DNA of 64,000 bases from Streptomyces diastatochromogenes (GCA_026913215.1 JAPTYK010000007.1:62001-126000), one strand, 5' to 3'. Positions 25,446 through 33,684 are shown, numbered from the stretch's first letter. Program-made: numbers and translations. Notes: generated by a model not told the origin, from the letters alone.

Positions 25446-25737
25446 ACCTGGACCTCTGGTGTCGATCGGGCAGTGGTGAAGAAGGACGACGGGGCGGACG
25501 TCCTGCACGCTCGGTGGTTCCGGCAGCGAGAGAGGCGACGCCGGCGGGGTGCCGGAAGCCGGCCTGTGGCTGTCCGGAAGACTGGGCGCGGAGGAGCCCG
25601 GCTGTCAGGCCGGGAGGAACGTCCACCGGACCGTCGAACACTGCGACAGCCTCGGCCAGGAAGACCGTGAACGACCGGCCCACCCCCGCACGCACCGCAG
25701 GTTGCGAGCGGCAAGGAACAAGGCGCGTACGGCTCAT
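25429..25737 (-). CDS. Doubtful hypothetical ORF
   Basis: The frame starts MSRTRLVPCRSQPAVRAGVG and contains SFTVFLAEAVAVFDGPVDVP. This part looks coding by its third positions, but the distal part does not and there is no ribosome site. It may be the remains of a small Streptomyces hypothetical gene. It overlaps the start of the 29-residue ORF by 17 bp. Confidence 0.25.
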   Translation of the reverse strand: MSRTRLVPCRSQPAVRAGVGRSFTVFLAEAVAVFDGPVDVPPGLTAGLLRAQSSGQPQAGFRHPAGVASLAAGTTERAGRPPRRPSSPLPDRHQRSRYEPGT

Positions 25738-25778
25738 GACGGAGCACAGCAAACTCTCTCCCTCGGATTGGCAGGCCC

Positions 25779-26231
25779 ATGAGGCGCGGGGTTGTGTCGG
25801 CCACAATGGCAAGGCCTGCGGACACCGGCGCAGGCATCAGGTCCCCACATGCCGAGGTGACAGTGAACGGTCTGCGGTTCCGAGGTGTACGCCTCACGCC
25901 GTACACCTCCGACGGACAAGCCGTCGAGCACGACGTCCGGACGTGGCCATTGCTGGGAGTGGCCTGCCGGGACGAGACCGGCACCCGGCTGTGGCTAGAG
26001 ACCACCGAGTCCGTCGCCAGCGCGGTACAGCAGTTCACTCCGCCCCCGGCAGACGGCTGGCACGAGGTAGCTCTCTGGGCCGACACCCCCGACGGAGATT
26101 TGGGGCAAGCAGTGGTACGCGAGGTCGAAGCCCTCCGACTCTGGGCTGTCGGCCTTGGATACGTCGCTCTGTACGGCGGTCCGGGCAACGAGCCGGAGCT
26201 CACCCGGGTACCCACACCCCCGCCGGAGTAG
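25779..26231 (+). CDS. Hypothetical protein
   Basis: A 150-residue frame with a beta-rich look (TVNGLRFRGVRLTPYTSDGQ, DETGTRLWLETTESVASAVQ). The true start may be the GTG at 25863 (VNGLRFRG), which has GAGGTGA upstream and lies after a stretch with poorer codon bias. No family recognised. Flanked by leftward genes. Confidence 0.55.
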   Translation: MRRGVVSATMARPADTGAGIRSPHAEVTVNGLRFRGVRLTPYTSDGQAVEHDVRTWPLLGVACRDETGTRLWLETTESVASAVQQFTPPPADGWHEVALWADTPDGDLGQAVVREVEALRLWAVGLGYVALYGGPGNEPELTRVPTPPPE

Positions 26232-26471
26232 AGCTGGCAGCACCGACCGCCCAGGCGCATGGTCGGCAGCAGCCCTGGGGCGGCAGATCGCGGACGAGTG
26301 CCGCTCCACGGAGGAGGCTCGCCAACGGCGGCGTACGGCGGTGGAAGCCGCCCGGAACGAGCGCCGCACAGCACGACAAAGGGCTCGGGCCTAGCCCCAG
26401 GTTTCGATCGCTCGGTGCCTGAGTCCAACAGCCCGGAGGGACAGCCGGGACGCGAGGTCAGAGGACGACGC

Positions 26472-26499
26472 CCCGGTGCCCAGCGGGACGGGCACCGGG
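26472..26499 (-). terminator. Hairpin after the mIHF gene
   Basis: CCCGGTGCCC at 26472-26481 pairs with GGGCACCGGG at 26490-26499 around an 8-base loop. It lies 13 bp beyond the stop of the leftward mIHF gene. Confidence 0.65.
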
Positions 26500-26511
26500 C
26501 ACCACGGCGGC

Positions 26512-26832
26512 TCACTTCTTCTGGGGCGGGAAGAGATCGAGGAGCTTGGCCTTCTGACGGGGCCCGAGCCCTCGGACTCGGCGGCGTTCGGATATACCGA
26601 TGTGGTCCAGGAGCTGGCCGGCACGGATTTTGCCGATGCCCGGCAGCGCTTCGAGCAGGGGGCGTACGCGGATCTTGCCTGCGACCGTGTCCGTACGGTC
26701 GAGGACTTCGTGAAGGGAGATCTGGCCTGCCTTGAGGCTGATCAGCAGTTCACTGCGTTCCTTGCGGGCAGCGATGGCCTTCTGCAGTGCCTGGGCACGG
26801 GCGTCGGCGGTGAGGCGGGGCAGGGCGGTCAC
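26512..26832 (-). CDS. Integration host factor, actinobacterial type (mIHF)
   Basis: A 106-residue mIHF, a nucleoid-associated DNA-bending protein. Conserved features: ALQKAIAARKERSELLISLK, SLHEVLDRTDTVAGKIRV, the helix-two-turn-helix VRPLLEALPGIGKIRAGQLL and GISERRRVRGLGPRQKAKLL. Its length matches chromosomal Streptomyces mIHF (~107), but residues such as LISLKAGQ and DRTDTVAGKI differ, suggesting an element-borne paralogue. The GTG start overlaps the stop of the upstream small acidic gene (GTGA), so the two are coupled. An mIHF domain also ends the protein encoded at 23028-24215. Confidence 0.9.
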   Translation of the reverse strand: MTALPRLTADARAQALQKAIAARKERSELLISLKAGQISLHEVLDRTDTVAGKIRVRPLLEALPGIGKIRAGQLLDHIGISERRRVRGLGPRQKAKLLDLFPPQKK

Positions 26833-27125
26833 GAGAGGGTGCTCCTGGTCGTTGTAGGGGTGTGGCTGTCGGAAGCGGCCGCCGACTCGTGCCCATGCGC
26901 GGCCGCCGGCCGGGCAGGCGTCAGCGGGCTGCCGAGCAGTGCTGCGGCGACGGCTTCGGCGTAGGGGCTGATGACACCTTCGTCGTCGCCCTGGGCAGCG
27001 TCCTCAAGCAGCTCGGTGAGGGGCTCGTACAAGGCCGGGTCGACGAGAGGGTTGCCCTGGCGCAGCGAGGCGATGGCCTGCTGCAGGAGGGCGTCGCCGC
27101 GCGCAGCGGGAGCCGCGTCGTTCAT
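26829..27125 (-). CDS. Small acidic protein coupled to mIHF
   Basis: A 98-residue acidic protein (MNDAAPAARGDALLQQAIAS, PLTELLEDAAQGDDEGVISP). AAGGAAGG precedes the ATG at 27125, and its stop overlaps the mIHF start by four bases. No family recognised. Tight coupling with a DNA-bending protein suggests a partner or modulator (inference). Confidence 0.65.
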   Translation of the reverse strand: MNDAAPAARGDALLQQAIASLRQGNPLVDPALYEPLTELLEDAAQGDDEGVISPYAEAVAAALLGSPLTPARPAAAHGHESAAASDSHTPTTTRSTLS

Positions 27126-27317
27126 GATCGTCCTTCCTTGACGACCGGCGTCGACACGAGCGTGCGAGCGGTCGACCACATGCGATGTCCGTACGGCCGC
27201 CCCCGGCGAGAGCTCGCGCCGGGGGCGGTGTGTGGCTACGTGAGGCAGTCTGCCGTGCGAAGCGGACACCGCGGCGCTCACGCAGTTGGCCGGTCCGGCC
27301 ATCAACTGCGGAAGTCC

Positions 27318-28199
27318 TCAGATGTCCGTGCGGAGCCGCACGAAGTGCAGGCTGCCGTGCCTGCCGACCGGCGGACGCACCTCGGCAAGAATCACCCCGA
27401 CGACCAGGTGCTCCTCGGAGCCGTCGTCGCGCTGCCGGCGAGCGCCCACGTGGCCTGTGAGCTGCCGGGCGACTTCCGCAGCGCGCACAGAGTCCAACCG
27501 CGGTGAAGTCTCCGCCTCCCCGCCGTTGACCAGCACTCGCAACGCCCAAGGACGGTGCACCGGCCCGATCACCGCGATCACCTTCGCGTCGACCGGATCA
27601 CCGTCGGTGCGCCACTTCACCCATGCCCGGGAGACCCGCGTGCTGTAGGGCGAGTCAAGCCGGCGGGAGACCACACCCTCCACTCCAAGATGTGCCAGAT
27701 CCCGCGCCTGCTGTACCGCCTCGGCCGCGCTGTCGAGCCCCGGCACCCATCGCACACCGCGCCCCGCCAGGGCTCGTTCAAGGAGCAGCAGCCGATCCCG
27801 CAGCGGCCGGGAGCGAACGTCGAACGCAGGCCGGCCAGGCGAATCGGAGAAGGCCAGGATGTCGAACGCGGTGAAAACGACCCCGACCCCATGGGAGGCC
27901 CGCCACGCCGGCGTGCGTGCGAGGGCACCGAAGTCCATCCGTCCGTCCGCGTAGGCCGCCACGATCTCACCGTCAAGGACGCAGTCGGGCAAGTCCATCA
28001 GCACAGTCCGCAGTTCGGGCAGCTCCCTCGTGATGTCCCGGCCGGACCGGGAGTGGACCAGGACCTGACCGCCGCGGCGGTGAACGGCTGCCCGCCACCC
28101 GTCCAGCTTCATGGCATGGGACCAACCGGGCCCCGCAGGCACGGACGACACCGCGGAAGGGCGCATGAGCGGGACGGGAACAGGCACGGGCGTGGTCAT
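27318..28199 (-). CDS. ATP-dependent DNA ligase
   Basis: A ~293-residue ligase with the nucleotidyltransferase motifs. Motif I MKLDGWRA carries the Lys that is adenylated. VLDGEIVAAYADGR is motif III, with VVFTAFDILAFSDSP following. GVEGVVSRRLDSPY is motif IV and WVKWRTDGD motif V. A short C-terminal OB-type segment follows (DAKVIAVIGPVHRPWALRVL). The size fits minimal LigC/phage-type ligases without extra domains. The ATG at 28199 directly abuts a perfect 14-bp hairpin and has only a weak GGTGAA inside that hairpin. A later start (28166) or a leaderless transcript is possible. Confidence 0.88.
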   Translation of the reverse strand: MTTPVPVPVPLMRPSAVSSVPAGPGWSHAMKLDGWRAAVHRRGGQVLVHSRSGRDITRELPELRTVLMDLPDCVLDGEIVAAYADGRMDFGALARTPAWRASHGVGVVFTAFDILAFSDSPGRPAFDVRSRPLRDRLLLLERALAGRGVRWVPGLDSAAEAVQQARDLAHLGVEGVVSRRLDSPYSTRVSRAWVKWRTDGDPVDAKVIAVIGPVHRPWALRVLVNGGEAETSPRLDSVRAAEVARQLTGHVGARRQRDDGSEEHLVVGVILAEVRPPVGRHGSLHFVRLRTDI

Positions 28200-28235
28200 C
28201 GGGTTCACCGTGCCGTGCACAGCACGGTGAACCCG
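28200..28235 (-). terminator. 14-bp perfect hairpin abutting the ligase start
   Basis: CGGGTTCACCGTGC at 28200-28213 pairs perfectly with GCACGGTGAACCCG at 28222-28235 around an 8-base loop. It lies between the stop of the upstream leftward gene and the ligase start codon, which begins at the base next to the stem. It may terminate the upstream transcript, gate ligase expression, or both. Confidence 0.6.
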
Positions 28236-28257
28236 TAGCGGCGCGCGTCGACGGCCG

Positions 28258-29007
28258 TCAGTTCACCAGCTCGGCGCCCTGACCTGCTACTCGGGCACAG
28301 CCATCGACGGCAGCCTTCAGCTCGCGCGCCACACCGTGCCACGCGCTGGGCTCGACTACCGCGCGCTGACGGATGCGCTGCCCTGTCCACGACTCCCGGC
28401 CTTCGACGACCGCCGCGATCCGCTCGGCGGCCACGCTGGCCACCGGCGTGATCGGGCCTCCGGCGTAGAAGACCGGGCTGGGCCGCTGGGCCGGATCGAT
28501 GGAGGTGAAGGACCATCCGTGTTCGGCATCCCAGGAGAACCACTGCAGACCACCCAGCTGGTTCCGCCCGCGCAGTGTCACGTCGCAGTCGGCCGACAGG
28601 TCGAACCCGTCCTCCACCCGGACCGCGGCCTGCTCCGTCACAGGGATGCCGCGGCCAGTCAACAGCTGTCCGACGAGTTCGATGTAGGCGCCGATGGCCG
28701 GCTCGAGGTCCGTCGCGACGTCGAGGAGCGCCTGACCGTCCGCCCAGGTGTGCACTTCCTCGACGTCCGTCCACTCACCCAGCAGCTCCTCGACCCGCCA
28801 GATGCAGTCCTGTCGGTGACGCCGGCCCACCGGCCGGTCGCATGACTCGCACACATCGGTCTGGTCTTCGTCCCCCTCCTGGTCCTCCTCCGCCTCGGCC
28901 TCGGCCTCCGCCTGGGCGTCGACACGAGCCTGCCAAGCCGCAGCCCGCTCCTCCTGGCGCGCCTTGTTCCTCGCCACGTCCTCGTCCGGGGCCGGAAAGG
29001 CGAACAC
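28258..29007 (-). CDS. Hypothetical protein with zinc-type Cys motif, possibly part of the VVA0879-type gene
   Basis: A 249-residue protein. The start VFAFPAPDEDVARNKARQ leads into a very acidic coiled coil (AQAEAEAEAEEDQEGDEDQT). A CESCDRPVGRRHRQDC zinc-like motif and a globular domain (ELLGEWTDVEEVHTWADGQA ... LQWFSWDAEHGWSF) follow. The GTG has GGGAGGAG upstream. However, VFAFPAPDED reads like the usual end of a VVA0879 domain. Two added G residues between 29005 and 29030 would give D-G-E-E-F-R-V-F-A-F and join this to the upstream frame as one ~378-residue protein. Confidence 0.65.
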   Translation of the reverse strand: MFAFPAPDEDVARNKARQEERAAAWQARVDAQAEAEAEAEEDQEGDEDQTDVCESCDRPVGRRHRQDCIWRVEELLGEWTDVEEVHTWADGQALLDVATDLEPAIGAYIELVGQLLTGRGIPVTEQAAVRVEDGFDLSADCDVTLRGRNQLGGLQWFSWDAEHGWSFTSIDPAQRPSPVFYAGGPITPVASVAAERIAAVVEGRESWTGQRIRQRAVVEPSAWHGVARELKAAVDGCARVAGQGAELVN

Positions 29008-29395
29008 CGGAACTCCTCCCGTCGACGACGACGGTGTAGCCGTACAGGGGGATATGGCCCCAAGCGGCCCAGTCGCACGGGAACGTGTGGGCTCCGGCGC
29101 CGGGAAGATGCCGGCCGAGGCATTCGGTGAACGCCTGCGTCAGCTCCGTGCTCCCGGAGACCTCGGCGAACCGTGCCACGGACGTGACGTGCCCGCACCG
29201 AGGGCACAGGGCAGACCACTGGCTGATGTCGTCCGTGCCGAACCGGGCCCGCCCGGCGGCCAGCCATTCCTCGTGCGTGAGACGCGCCCGCAACGGTGGC
29301 AGCGCGACCACCTGGTCGCGGGCGGCGTTGAACCCGCCGCCCGCCCGCCGCTGGAGCTGGCGGGCCCTACGCTGCACTGTCCGGTTCCGTGCCAT
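28775..29395 (-). CDS. VVA0879-family protein
   Basis: A phage/plasmid-associated small domain. LTHEEWLAAGRARFGTDDIS, then SALCPRCGHVTSVARFAEV with a CxxC knuckle, ECLGRHLPGAGA and PCDWAAWGHIPLYGYTVVVD match the VVA0879 pattern (E-x-W-x-x-(A/E)-G, C-P-x-C-G-H, D-(W/Y)-A). GAAGGA precedes the ATG at 29395. Coding bias in this frame ends near 29010; the rest to 28775 is out-of-frame sequence of the next gene. The function of the family is unknown. Confidence 0.7.
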   Translation of the reverse strand: MARNRTVQRRARQLQRRAGGGFNAARDQVVALPPLRARLTHEEWLAAGRARFGTDDISQWSALCPRCGHVTSVARFAEVSGSTELTQAFTECLGRHLPGAGAHTFPCDWAAWGHIPLYGYTVVVDGRSSGVRLSGPGRGRGEEQGAPGGAGCGLAGSCRRPGGGRGRGGGGPGGGRRPDRCVRVMRPAGGPASPTGLHLAGRGAAG

Positions 29396-29701
29396 GCTGC
29401 GTCCTTCGAGGCCGCCCACGCCCGGCCGTCAAAGTCCACGGTCGGTCTCACAAGAGATGGTGCGTGCCGGGTCCGGGACTCACCCCGCGGACACCGCGAA
29501 GCTCCTTCGCCTCGTCGCTGGGACCGCGTGGGGTGTCGCATCAGCGGGAGACCGGCAGGCACTCTGCCGTCCACCCGACGCTACCGGCACCGCGAGGAGC
29601 GACTGCCGGGAAGTAGGCACGGGTCCCTCGAAAGAGGAGCCGTGGTGTTGACGGCCAGTGCCCTCGGAGCGGTGCGGACCAAAGGACGAGGGCGGTCTTC
29701 T

Positions 29702-29748
29702 GCGTGACGGCGGCAGACGTCACGCACCGCTGTCCGCCGCCGTCACGC
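29702..29748. terminator. 12-bp hairpin in the 29.4-29.9 kb gap
   Basis: GCGTGACGGCGG at 29702-29713 pairs with CCGCCGTCACGC at 29737-29748. It is in the 511-bp gap between the leftward VVA0879-type gene and the rightward gene at 29907. I see no gene in that gap. Confidence 0.4.
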
Positions 29749-29906
29749 CCTTGCCCACCCATCAACCAGTCAGGGCCGGCACTCGGGACGCGGCCGCCTC
29801 CCGGCCGGCGGCGCTGGAGTTCGCGGACTGATGACCATCTGCTCGGCCTGCGCAAGCATCCAGCCGACACCCCCGCAACCGCGATCCCGCCCCCTCGGAG
29901 AAGTCG

Positions 29907-30329
29907 ATGACGCACCGCCACCCCACCGATGGAACCTGCGCCGCCTGTGACGCCACCGGGCTGCCGTACGTAACGGCCAGCCAGCTCAAGCCTGGACTGC
30001 TCATCCAGACGGTATTCCGGCCGTGGCTCGGCCAGGAGTACGAAGTCGGTGAAGTGGCGACGGTGGAGGTGGAGCCGCTCGATGTCATGCGCGACGGAAA
30101 GCCGGTCGACGCGGTCACCTGGACGTTCGCCTGGCACCTGACCTGCCGCGACGGGGAGGTGATAGCCCAGTCCGCCGACAGGACGAACACCTCGTACATG
30201 ATCTGCGGCTACAGCGAGTACGCCCTGTTCGAGCCCGGCGCGGTCCAGCGGCCCGACCGCACGGTCCGGTACGGCGCCGAACGTCCATCCGCCCCTGTCT
30301 ACCCGGGGCCGCCCTCCGCCTCCGCGTAA
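29907..30329 (+). CDS. Hypothetical protein with CxxC
   Basis: A 140-residue protein. It starts MTHRHPTDGTCAACDATGLP with one CxxC pair, then a beta-rich stretch (EVGEVATVEVEPLDVMRDGK, DGEVIAQSADRTNTSYMICG). GGAGAAG precedes the ATG. No family recognised. Confidence 0.65.
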   Translation: MTHRHPTDGTCAACDATGLPYVTASQLKPGLLIQTVFRPWLGQEYEVGEVATVEVEPLDVMRDGKPVDAVTWTFAWHLTCRDGEVIAQSADRTNTSYMICGYSEYALFEPGAVQRPDRTVRYGAERPSAPVYPGPPSASA

Positions 30330-30366
30330 GGCCGCCCATCCCACCCATCTACGAACGGAGAGCACC

Positions 30367-30843
30367 GTGGGCAGCCTCTGGCGCCGTATGGACGCCACCG
30401 CCATGACCGGCACACTAATCCGCTGGCCAACGCACCTCGACAGCTACGGAGGCTGCGGCACCAGCGTGTACGCGCTATGGCCCGAGCGCACCGAGGAGCC
30501 CATGATCGTGTGCGCCGCAGGTCTGGACGTCCATGCCGTGCTCACCGAGGAACCGGTGGGCCCGGCCCCGGCATGGCACCAGGCGTTCCCCCACCTGGAC
30601 GACGACATCGACGTCTCCTCGCGCTCCGACTGCCTGATCGGACATCTGCTGCTCGGGACCACCGGGGCGACCTGGGCCCTTCGGGAACCCGACGCGGATC
30701 CCGAGGCTCCGATGCACGAGGCGTTCTCAGGCTTCTGGCACGCGACTGAAGAGGACCTGACCGGGGCAGGCCGTCAGGTGATCGATGCCCTCAGCGCCTC
30801 CTACGGACGACGACCCGTGCTGCTCACCGTGCAGGACACCTGA
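30367..30843 (+). CDS. Hypothetical protein
   Basis: A 158-residue protein (GTG start with GGAGAGC upstream) that follows the previous gene by 37 bp. It contains SYGGCGTSVYALWPERTEEP and SDCLIGHLLLGTTGATWALR. Its 3' end overlaps the convergent gene at 30801 by 43 bp. No family recognised. Confidence 0.62.
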   Translation: MGSLWRRMDATAMTGTLIRWPTHLDSYGGCGTSVYALWPERTEEPMIVCAAGLDVHAVLTEEPVGPAPAWHQAFPHLDDDIDVSSRSDCLIGHLLLGTTGATWALREPDADPEAPMHEAFSGFWHATEEDLTGAGRQVIDALSASYGRRPVLLTVQDT

Positions 30844-31229
30844 TCCTCCAGCGGCGCGGGCGTGCTGCGCGCCCGCTCCCTGCACGCTCGATAGCGCGCC
30901 AGCGCCTCAGCCAGGGGTCCGTCCACGAACCCCTCGGCCTCCTCGACGGCCTCCAGTGGCAGGAGGTCGTCGGCGGCGTATCCCAGGGCGGGGATCCCCC
31001 GCAGGTGCAGACTGAGCGCCTCCAGCCGGCCGAGGATCATCGCCTGGCGGGCCTGCTCCATGCTGAGACAGCGCCACCACATGTACCGGCCGGAGGCGCT
31101 GTCCGGTCGGGAAGGCAACAACGCACGGACACCGGCGGCGCGCACGGCCAGCACTTCGCCCACCGGCTTGGCGAGCTGGACCGCCAGCCAGGACACCGAA
31201 TCGGACCTCGCAACCTCTGCCGTGACCAT
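30801..31229 (-). CDS. Hypothetical protein
   Basis: A 142-residue helical protein (MVTAEVARSDSVSWLAVQLA, WWRCLSMEQARQAMILGRLE, PLEAVEEAEGFVDGPLAEAL). The last ~15 residues lie inside the convergent gene's end. No family recognised; no strong ribosome site. Confidence 0.5.
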   Translation of the reverse strand: MVTAEVARSDSVSWLAVQLAKPVGEVLAVRAAGVRALLPSRPDSASGRYMWWRCLSMEQARQAMILGRLEALSLHLRGIPALGYAADDLLPLEAVEEAEGFVDGPLAEALARYRACRERARSTPAPLEDQVSCTVSSTGRRP

Positions 31230-31365
31230 GGGCCCACGATCGCAGCCGTCACTGACATCGAAGGGAGAGCTAGGGCATGCCGAGCCTCTTCAGCCAGGCC
31301 CCGATATCGGGGCGCGGACGTTGTCCGCTTGACCCGGTTGCCCGTACGAAAAATGCGCGAGTGGA

Positions 31366-31623
31366 TCAGTCAGACGCGGGGCGCGAGGGAGCGACAGCTG
31401 ACGGCCCGATGAAGTCCGTGGGCAGAGCGTCCATCACCATCTCGTCGCACACCTGGCCGAGCCAGTATCCGGCCTGCCGGATAGCACCGACCTTCCGGAA
31501 GCGGTCTCCGATCGTGAGCACGGGGGTGTAGGCGCGGGTCGAGAACGGCTCGGCGACGTCCAGGCACGCGGTGCGTCCGGGGGAGTACCAGCCGGCCCGG
31601 CCATCATCATCGCTGTCGTGGCG
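31366..31623 (-). pseudogene. 5'-truncated gene remnant
   Basis: A coding-like frame of 85 codons without a usable start: RAGWYSPGRTACLDVAEPFS, TRAYTPVLTIGDRFRKVGAI, RQAGYWLGQVCDEMVMDALP. It is cut by a TAG at 31624-31626. It lies just downstream of the TmrB-like gene on the same strand and may be the tail of a gene lost by deletion or frameshift. Confidence 0.35.
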
Positions 31624-31627
31624 CTAT

Positions 31628-32182
31628 TCACGACAGGTTCAGGAGGGTAAGGGCCTCCGCGACGACTTGGTCCGGAGTGAGCGCGGTCGTGTCGATCACG
31701 TCGGCCCGCTCACTCAGCCAGGAGCCGTACGCCTGCTCGTAGACCTCGAGCTTCCGACGCCGGAAGGCGCGGACCTTCTCGCTGCGCTCCTCATCGCCAA
31801 GGAACTCCATGCTGCCTTCGATGCGCTTCTTGATGACGTCGGAGTCGGCGTGCAGAAGGAGGTGGTGCACATCGACACCGGCCTTCGCGAGGGCGTCAAA
31901 GATCTCCTCGGCGTACTCGCGGCGCAGCAGCGTCATCGGCGCGATGACCGGCCCGCCCCGGGTCTGGCGGTCGAGCTCGGCGCAGAGGCCGGCGACCAGG
32001 GTGCGCCAGGCCGGGTAGTCCTGGAAGTCCTTCTGCCGGCTGGGGTGGTCGCCGATGCTCTTCCGCAGAACGAAGCCGATCTCCTCGGGGTCGGTGATCA
32101 GGCTGGTGGGGAGCTGCTGGTGGAGCAGGCGGGCGGTGGTGGTCTTGCCGCCGCCGAAGGGACCGTTAACCCAGATGATCAT
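31628..32182 (-). CDS. TmrB-like P-loop ATPase/kinase
   Basis: A 184-residue single-domain P-loop protein. It starts MIIWVNGPFGGGKTTTARLL (Walker A), then DPEEIGFVLRKSI, DYPAWRTLVAGLC, VIAPMTLLRREYAEEIFDAL and HHLLLHADSDVIKKRIEGS. This closely follows Bacillus TmrB (ATP-binding tunicamycin-resistance protein) and related AAA-type kinases. The ATG overlaps the stop of the upstream small gene (ACATGATC), so it is coupled. The role could be nucleotide or drug phosphorylation or resistance; the substrate is unknown. Confidence 0.82.
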   Translation of the reverse strand: MIIWVNGPFGGGKTTTARLLHQQLPTSLITDPEEIGFVLRKSIGDHPSRQKDFQDYPAWRTLVAGLCAELDRQTRGGPVIAPMTLLRREYAEEIFDALAKAGVDVHHLLLHADSDVIKKRIEGSMEFLGDEERSEKVRAFRRRKLEVYEQAYGSWLSERADVIDTTALTPDQVVAEALTLLNLS

Positions 32183-32467
32183 GTGCTCGTCGCTTTCGTG
32201 TTCTCGGTGATGGTCCCGGCCGGTGTTCGGCCGGGACGGTTACTACTGGTGGTTGGTGGTGTGGGCGCGGGCATCCAGTGCGCGGTGCGGTGGTGGGCGC
32301 GGGCGACGGTGAGCCGGGAGAACGCGCCGCCGTGGGTACGGCTGAGGATTTCCAGGGCGGTGCGCCCCAAGGCTCTGCTCCTCGACTCGTTCCTCCCACC
32401 CCTTGTCCGGTGTGCGGGCGGCGGCGAGGGGCGTCTCCAGGACGGCGGCTTGCCGGTAGGAGGTCAT
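32179..32467 (-). pseudogene. Small hypothetical gene before the TmrB-like gene, frameshifted near 32365
   Basis: Begins MTSYRQAAVLETPLAAARTP DKGWEERVEEQSL, then reads well in a second frame (RTALEILSRTHGGAFSRLTV, ARAHHRTAHWMPAPTPP) to a stop overlapping the TmrB-like start. Removing one G from the GGGG run near 32366 joins them into ~95 residues. The start overlaps the stop of the preceding small frame, suggesting an operon. Confidence 0.45.
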
Positions 32468-32653
32468 CTCTCCACGCAAGCGGACGGGTCCGTGTCGGCG
32501 CGCCGGTCGAGGGAGGCGTACAGCCCCTGTTCGAGAGCTTCGGCGTCGGCCAGCCGCCCCCCGCACCCGCCAGCCGCTCAGCGCTTCCGCGAGGTCCGCG
32601 ACCGCCCCAGCATCCGCGCGATTGTCACCGACCTCGCCCACCGCCAACCCCAC
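32464..32653 (-). pseudogene. Small hypothetical gene, frameshifted near 32545
   Basis: MGLAVGEVGDNRADAGAVAD LAEALSGWRV, then, after a GGGGGG run near 32555, a second frame LADAEALEQGLYASLDRRAD TDPSACVER ending in a TGA that overlaps the next ATG. No family recognised. Seen only as two frames. Confidence 0.4.
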
Positions 32654-32697
32654 ACCAGACGGACCGAGAGGCTGACTGTGCCCAGGCCGCTGCGTTG

Positions 32698-33548
32698 TCA
32701 GTCCAGCAGGTTGAACTCGAGGTCGACGATGACCCGCGCGATGTGCTCCGGGTGCTCGCCGAGGAAGGACCGCAGGTCATCCCAGAAGGGCCATCCGTCG
32801 AATGAGTCGTGGGCGTAGAGCTTGAGGGCGCCGCGGGGTTCGTCCTCGTCGGGTTCGCGTTCCAGGTAGGCGTACCCGAGGCGGTCCAGTTCCTCCATCG
32901 TGCTGCTGATCTCGCTCTGTGACCGGCGGGTGCGCCGGGACACCTCGGCGATGCCGAGTACGGCGTCGGCCTGGACGAGGAAGGAGAGGAGGCTGCGGGC
33001 CGGCAAGGTCAGCTCGGCGAGCTTGTCCGCGATGGTGTTGACCATCGCGACGTCGTCGTGCTTCTCGTCGGGCGTGAGCTTGTCGACCCCGATGGCGGCG
33101 TGGAGTGCGTCGAGGGTGGTGGCGTAGTGGACGGTCGCGGCCCTCGTGTGATCGGTGAACTGGGCTTCGATGTACGCCGCCGCGGCGCGGAACCGGTCTT
33201 CGTGCTTGCTCTTCATCCGGCGCAGCATGGGGGCGGGGTACTTGCTGCGGCTGTTCACGTGGTCGATCCGGGTGTGGTGCTTGGGGCACAGGAGCATCAG
33301 GTTGCTGGCGGCCCGGAGGGCCTGACGGTCCAGTGCGGGATCGTGCCGGGGCTGCTCGGCTCGACGCCGTGGATGTGGGCCACTTCGCCGATGAACGCGC
33401 CGTCTTCGCAGATGAGCCGCTCGGTGCAGGGGTCGAAGGCGCATTCGTTGCCGCTGAGGATCCACAGTTCCCGGGCGACCTGGCCCAGCGGCTCCATGCG
33501 GTTCGTCGGCTTCTTGGGTGAGGGGGGCACGGTGGGAGTCTTGCGCAC
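32698..33548 (-). pseudogene. HNH endonuclease-type gene, frameshifted near 33330
   Basis: The N-terminal frame has VARELWILSGNECAFDPCTE, FIGEVAHIHGVEPSSPG and TIPHWTV. After about 33330 the -1 frame continues ALRAASNLMLLCPKHHTRID HVNS and a C-terminal winged-helix-like domain (GIAEVSRRTRRSQSEISSTM EELDRLGYAYLERE). Together they make a Cys-coordinated HNH motif (C-x4-C, H-I-H, N, C-P-x-H-H) plus a C-terminal helical region. One extra G near 33330 restores a single ~280-residue protein. Start uncertain (GTG 33548 or ATG 33497). Confidence 0.65.
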
Positions 33549-33585
33549 CGCGGCGTGACTGTGTGAGCGGACGCCGGATCTGTGC

Positions 33586-33646
33586 CGGCCGCCCCGGTGG
33601 AGCTGTCCGCCCCTGCTTGCGGGGGGAGACTTCACCGGGGCGGCCG
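33586..33646 (-). terminator. 14-bp hairpin between leftward genes
   Basis: CGGCCGCCCCGGTG at 33586-33599 pairs perfectly with CACCGGGGCGGCCG at 33633-33646; the loop can form a smaller inner stem. It follows the stop of the leftward gene ending at 33685 and precedes the HNH-type gene. Confidence 0.6.
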
Positions 33647-33684
33647 AACCCGGCCGGGGTGAGGGCGTCCGGGTGGTGGGTGGT

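Noticed and set aside
22209..26422. Two long rightward open frames (~700 codons each)
   Set aside because: Arg/Pro/Ser-rich shadows of the leftward genes at 21916-25108; no start sites or motifs.
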